Shown one piece after another: positions 14,992 through 15,996 of a DNA stretch of 15,996 nt. Every line of letters begins with the position of its first letter. Position 1 is the first letter of the stretch. The translations under genes were made by a program, and so were the position numbers. The DNA lies in NCBI GenBank assembly GCA_946479905.1, contig CAMLIA010000091.1, forward strand, positions 1-15,996. The letters run 5' to 3'. The notes beneath the pieces are model-generated. The model was not told where the DNA came from. It saw only the letters and a program-made list of their open reading frames with translations, and ran no database searches. The stretch is from an uncultured Frankiales bacterium (GTDB lineage Bacteria; Actinomycetota; Actinomycetes; Mycobacteriales; SCTD01).

Positions 14992-15681
14992 TCAGGTGCT
15001 GACGTAGACCTCGGTGGCCACCGACCTGCGCAGGGCCACCGTGACGCCGTCGACGTCGAGCGTCACGGAGTCCTCGTCGCCCTCGCTGACCGTGACCTGC
15101 TGGCCGGGCAGCAGCCGCCCGGTCTCGAGCTCGCGCATGTGGTCCAGCTGGGTCTGCAGGTGCTCGTCGATGCGGCGTACGACGCAGGGCGACCCGGTCG
15201 GGACGCTGGCCAGCGACTGGAGCGGGCCGGGGTCCACGACGTTCGCCGAGCCGGGGATCGGGTTGCCGTGCGGGCACATGCCGGGATCGCCGAGCAGCTT
15301 GACGAGGTGCTGCTCGAGGTTGTCGCTGATGGCGTGCTCGAGGCGGCAGGCCTCCTCGTGCACCTGGCTCCACGGCACCTTCAGGACGTCGACGAGCAGC
15401 AGCTCGGCGAGCCGGTGCCGGCGCAGCACCGACGTGGCGTACTCGCGGCCGGAGGCGGTGAGGTGGAGCACCCGCTCGTCGTCCAGCGTGAGGTAGCCCT
15501 CGCGCTCCAGCCGCTTCACCGTCTCGCTGACGGCCGGCGCGCTGACGCCCAGCCGCTCGACCAGCCGGGCGCGCATCGGCACGATGCCGGACTCCTCGAG
15601 CTCGAGGATCGTCTCGAGGTACTGCTCGACAGCCGGGTGGTGACCGGTGCCGGGGGGTCCTGCGTGCCGCTCGTGCTGCAT
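14992..15681 (-). CDS. DtxR/IdeR-family metal-dependent transcriptional regulator
   Basis: The protein has 229 residues. An N-terminal winged helix (about 16-80) contains [20 protein letters not shown] as the helix-turn-helix. A dimerisation and metal-binding domain follows: H89, E93 and H108 match IdeR site 1, and C112, E115 and H116 (ACRLEH) match site 2. CPHGNPIPG (136-144) is typical of the family, and the C-terminal 80 residues resemble the SH3/FeoA domain. The cysteine in site 2 favours iron over manganese. The IdeR ligand Met10 corresponds to Gln20 here, so site 2 is altered. ATG 15681 follows a TAGGCT -10 element by 6 bases. The gene leads a likely operon with the secreted protein and diverges from the sigma factor. 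Confidence 0.93.
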   Translation of the reverse strand: MQHERHAGPPGTGHHPAVEQYLETILELEESGIVPMRARLVERLGVSAPAVSETVKRLEREGYLTLDDERVLHLTASGREYATSVLRRHRLAELLLVDVLKVPWSQVHEEACRLEHAISDNLEQHLVKLLGDPGMCPHGNPIPGSANVVDPGPLQSLASVPTGSPCVVRRIDEHLQTQLDHMRELETGRLLPGQQVTVSEGDEDSVTLDVDGVTVALRRSVATEVYVST

Positions 15682-15687
15682 GCCGCC

Positions 15688-15693
15688 AGCCTA
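15688..15693 (-). promoter_or_regulatory. -10 element (TAGGCT) of the DtxR-family gene
   Basis: The minus strand reads TAGGCT, ending 6 bases before the ATG at 15681, consistent with a leaderless mRNA. It sits 3 bases from the -35-like GGAAT of the divergent sigma-factor promoter, so the two polymerase sites overlap. Confidence 0.55.
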
Positions 15694-15696
15694 CGT

Positions 15697-15723
15697 GGAA
15701 TGACCGCCGCGTCCGAGGGCGTT
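15697..15723 (+). promoter_or_regulatory. SigR/SigH-type promoter (GGAAT-N19-GTT) upstream of the sigma gene
   Basis: GGAAT at 15697-15701 and GTT at 15721-15723 are 19 bases apart, matching the recalled SigR/SigH consensus of GGAAT, 18-19 bases, GTT. It points toward the sigma gene, as expected for autoregulation. The transcription start should fall near 15729-15731, just before the in-frame ATG at 15733. Confidence 0.6.
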
Positions 15724-15814
15724 GTGGAGGGCATGAGCAGGTCGAGCTGCGCCCCGGGCGTCCGGTCCTACGCACCGTTCACGGGTGGCACAGATCTGCT
15801 CCCGTTCGACCCTG

Positions 15815-15820
15815 TAGCGT
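15815..15820 (+). promoter_or_regulatory. Putative housekeeping -10 (TAGCGT) for the short sigma factor form
   Basis: TAGCGT matches TANNNT and ends 8 bases before the GTG at 15829, so it could give a leaderless message for the short form. No recognisable -35 lies at the expected distance. Confidence 0.4.
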
Positions 15821-15828
15821 CCCCGTCT

Positions 15829-15996
15829 GTGAGCGAGGAGACCCCTGAGCAGCGCAACGCGCGCTTCGAGCGCGATGCGCTGCCGTTCCTCGACCAGCTC
15901 TACTCGGCCGCGCTGCGGATGACCCGCAACCCCTCCGACGCCGAGGACCTGGTGCAGGAGACCTTCGCCAAGGCCTACTCCGCCTTCCACCAGTTC
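15829..15996 (+). CDS. sigR: ECF sigma factor, SigR/SigH type (3'-truncated)
   Basis: Only the first 56 residues from GTG 15829 are in the window. They include [20 protein letters not shown] followed by [24 protein letters not shown], the region 2 core of the SigR (Streptomyces) / SigH (Mycobacterium) thiol-oxidative-stress sigma factors. These direct transcription of thioredoxin and protein-quality-control genes and are held by a zinc anti-sigma factor, which would lie beyond the window. The frame is also open upstream: ATG 15733 is in frame with no stop and would add 32 residues; ATG 15700 would add 43 but lies inside the -35 of the SigR-type promoter. I place the short start at 15829 because that is where family similarity begins and a TAGCGT -10 precedes it by 8 bases. 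Confidence 0.9.
   Translation, partial: MSEETPEQRNARFERDALPFLDQLYSAALRMTRNPSDAEDLVQETFAKAYSAFHQF

Noticed and set aside
15791..15798. CAGATCTG palindrome in the sigma-factor leader
   Set aside because: Only 8 bp with no flanking symmetry; it may also be coding in the extended isoform.
15682..15828. Iron-box search in the dtxR-sigR intergenic region
   Set aside because: No sequence resembling the TTAGGTTAGGCTAACCTAA-type IdeR box is visible.

Overview
The window is very GC-rich, uses many GTG starts, and carries actinobacterial gene types (a SigR/SigH-type sigma factor, an IdeR-like regulator, actinobacterial AroA). It is most likely chromosomal DNA of an actinomycete. The chemoreceptor suggests a motile or chemotactic lineage; I cannot name a genus. 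No tRNA, rRNA, insertion sequence, phage gene or CRISPR array is visible. Coding density is extreme: no gap exceeds about 150 bases, and several neighbours share start or stop codons.

Layout. 3-599 (+) is the 3' part of a ferritin-like di-iron protein. It converges on an AlkZ-type winged-helix protein (580-1560, -), which diverges from a Nudix hydrolase (1604-2131, +) across a 44-base region containing a perfect inverted repeat. aroA and rsgA (4386 down to 2141, -) form a two-gene operon whose stop and start codons overlap. On the other strand, 4416-8658 is a branched-chain amino-acid-type ABC uptake operon: lipoprotein, LivH-like permease, LivM-LivG fusion, and binding lipoprotein. A SRAP/YedK DNA-protein crosslink protein (8659-9315) starts directly on its last stop codon. 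Next come an unknown surface protein (9312-10589, -), a DksA/TraR-like regulator (10639-10983, +), a methyltransferase-like protein (10980-11717, -), an alpha/beta hydrolase (11740-12366, +), a six-helix chemoreceptor (12435-14000, +), a secreted protein of unknown function downstream of a DtxR-family regulator (15681 down to 14023, -), and the start of a SigR/SigH-type ECF sigma factor (15829 to the window end, +).

How it fits together. sigR/H, SRAP, aroA and rsgA lie close together in mycobacteria as well (recalled: sigH Rv3223c, SRAP Rv3226c, aroA Rv3227, rsgA Rv3228). The window therefore looks like that conserved neighbourhood with accessory genes, notably the transporter operon, inserted. 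Transcription signals recur in one form: a TANNNT -10 element 6-8 bases before the start codon, as expected for leaderless mRNAs.

The strongest items for follow-up are: (1) a SigR-type promoter with an in-frame upstream ATG that would give an N-terminally extended sigma isoform; (2) a 14-bp tandem repeat making two overlapping five-codon mini-ORFs coupled into the chemoreceptor; (3) a LivM-LivG fusion with a shortened ATPase domain and no LivF in the operon; (4) back-to-back promoters at two divergent gene pairs.
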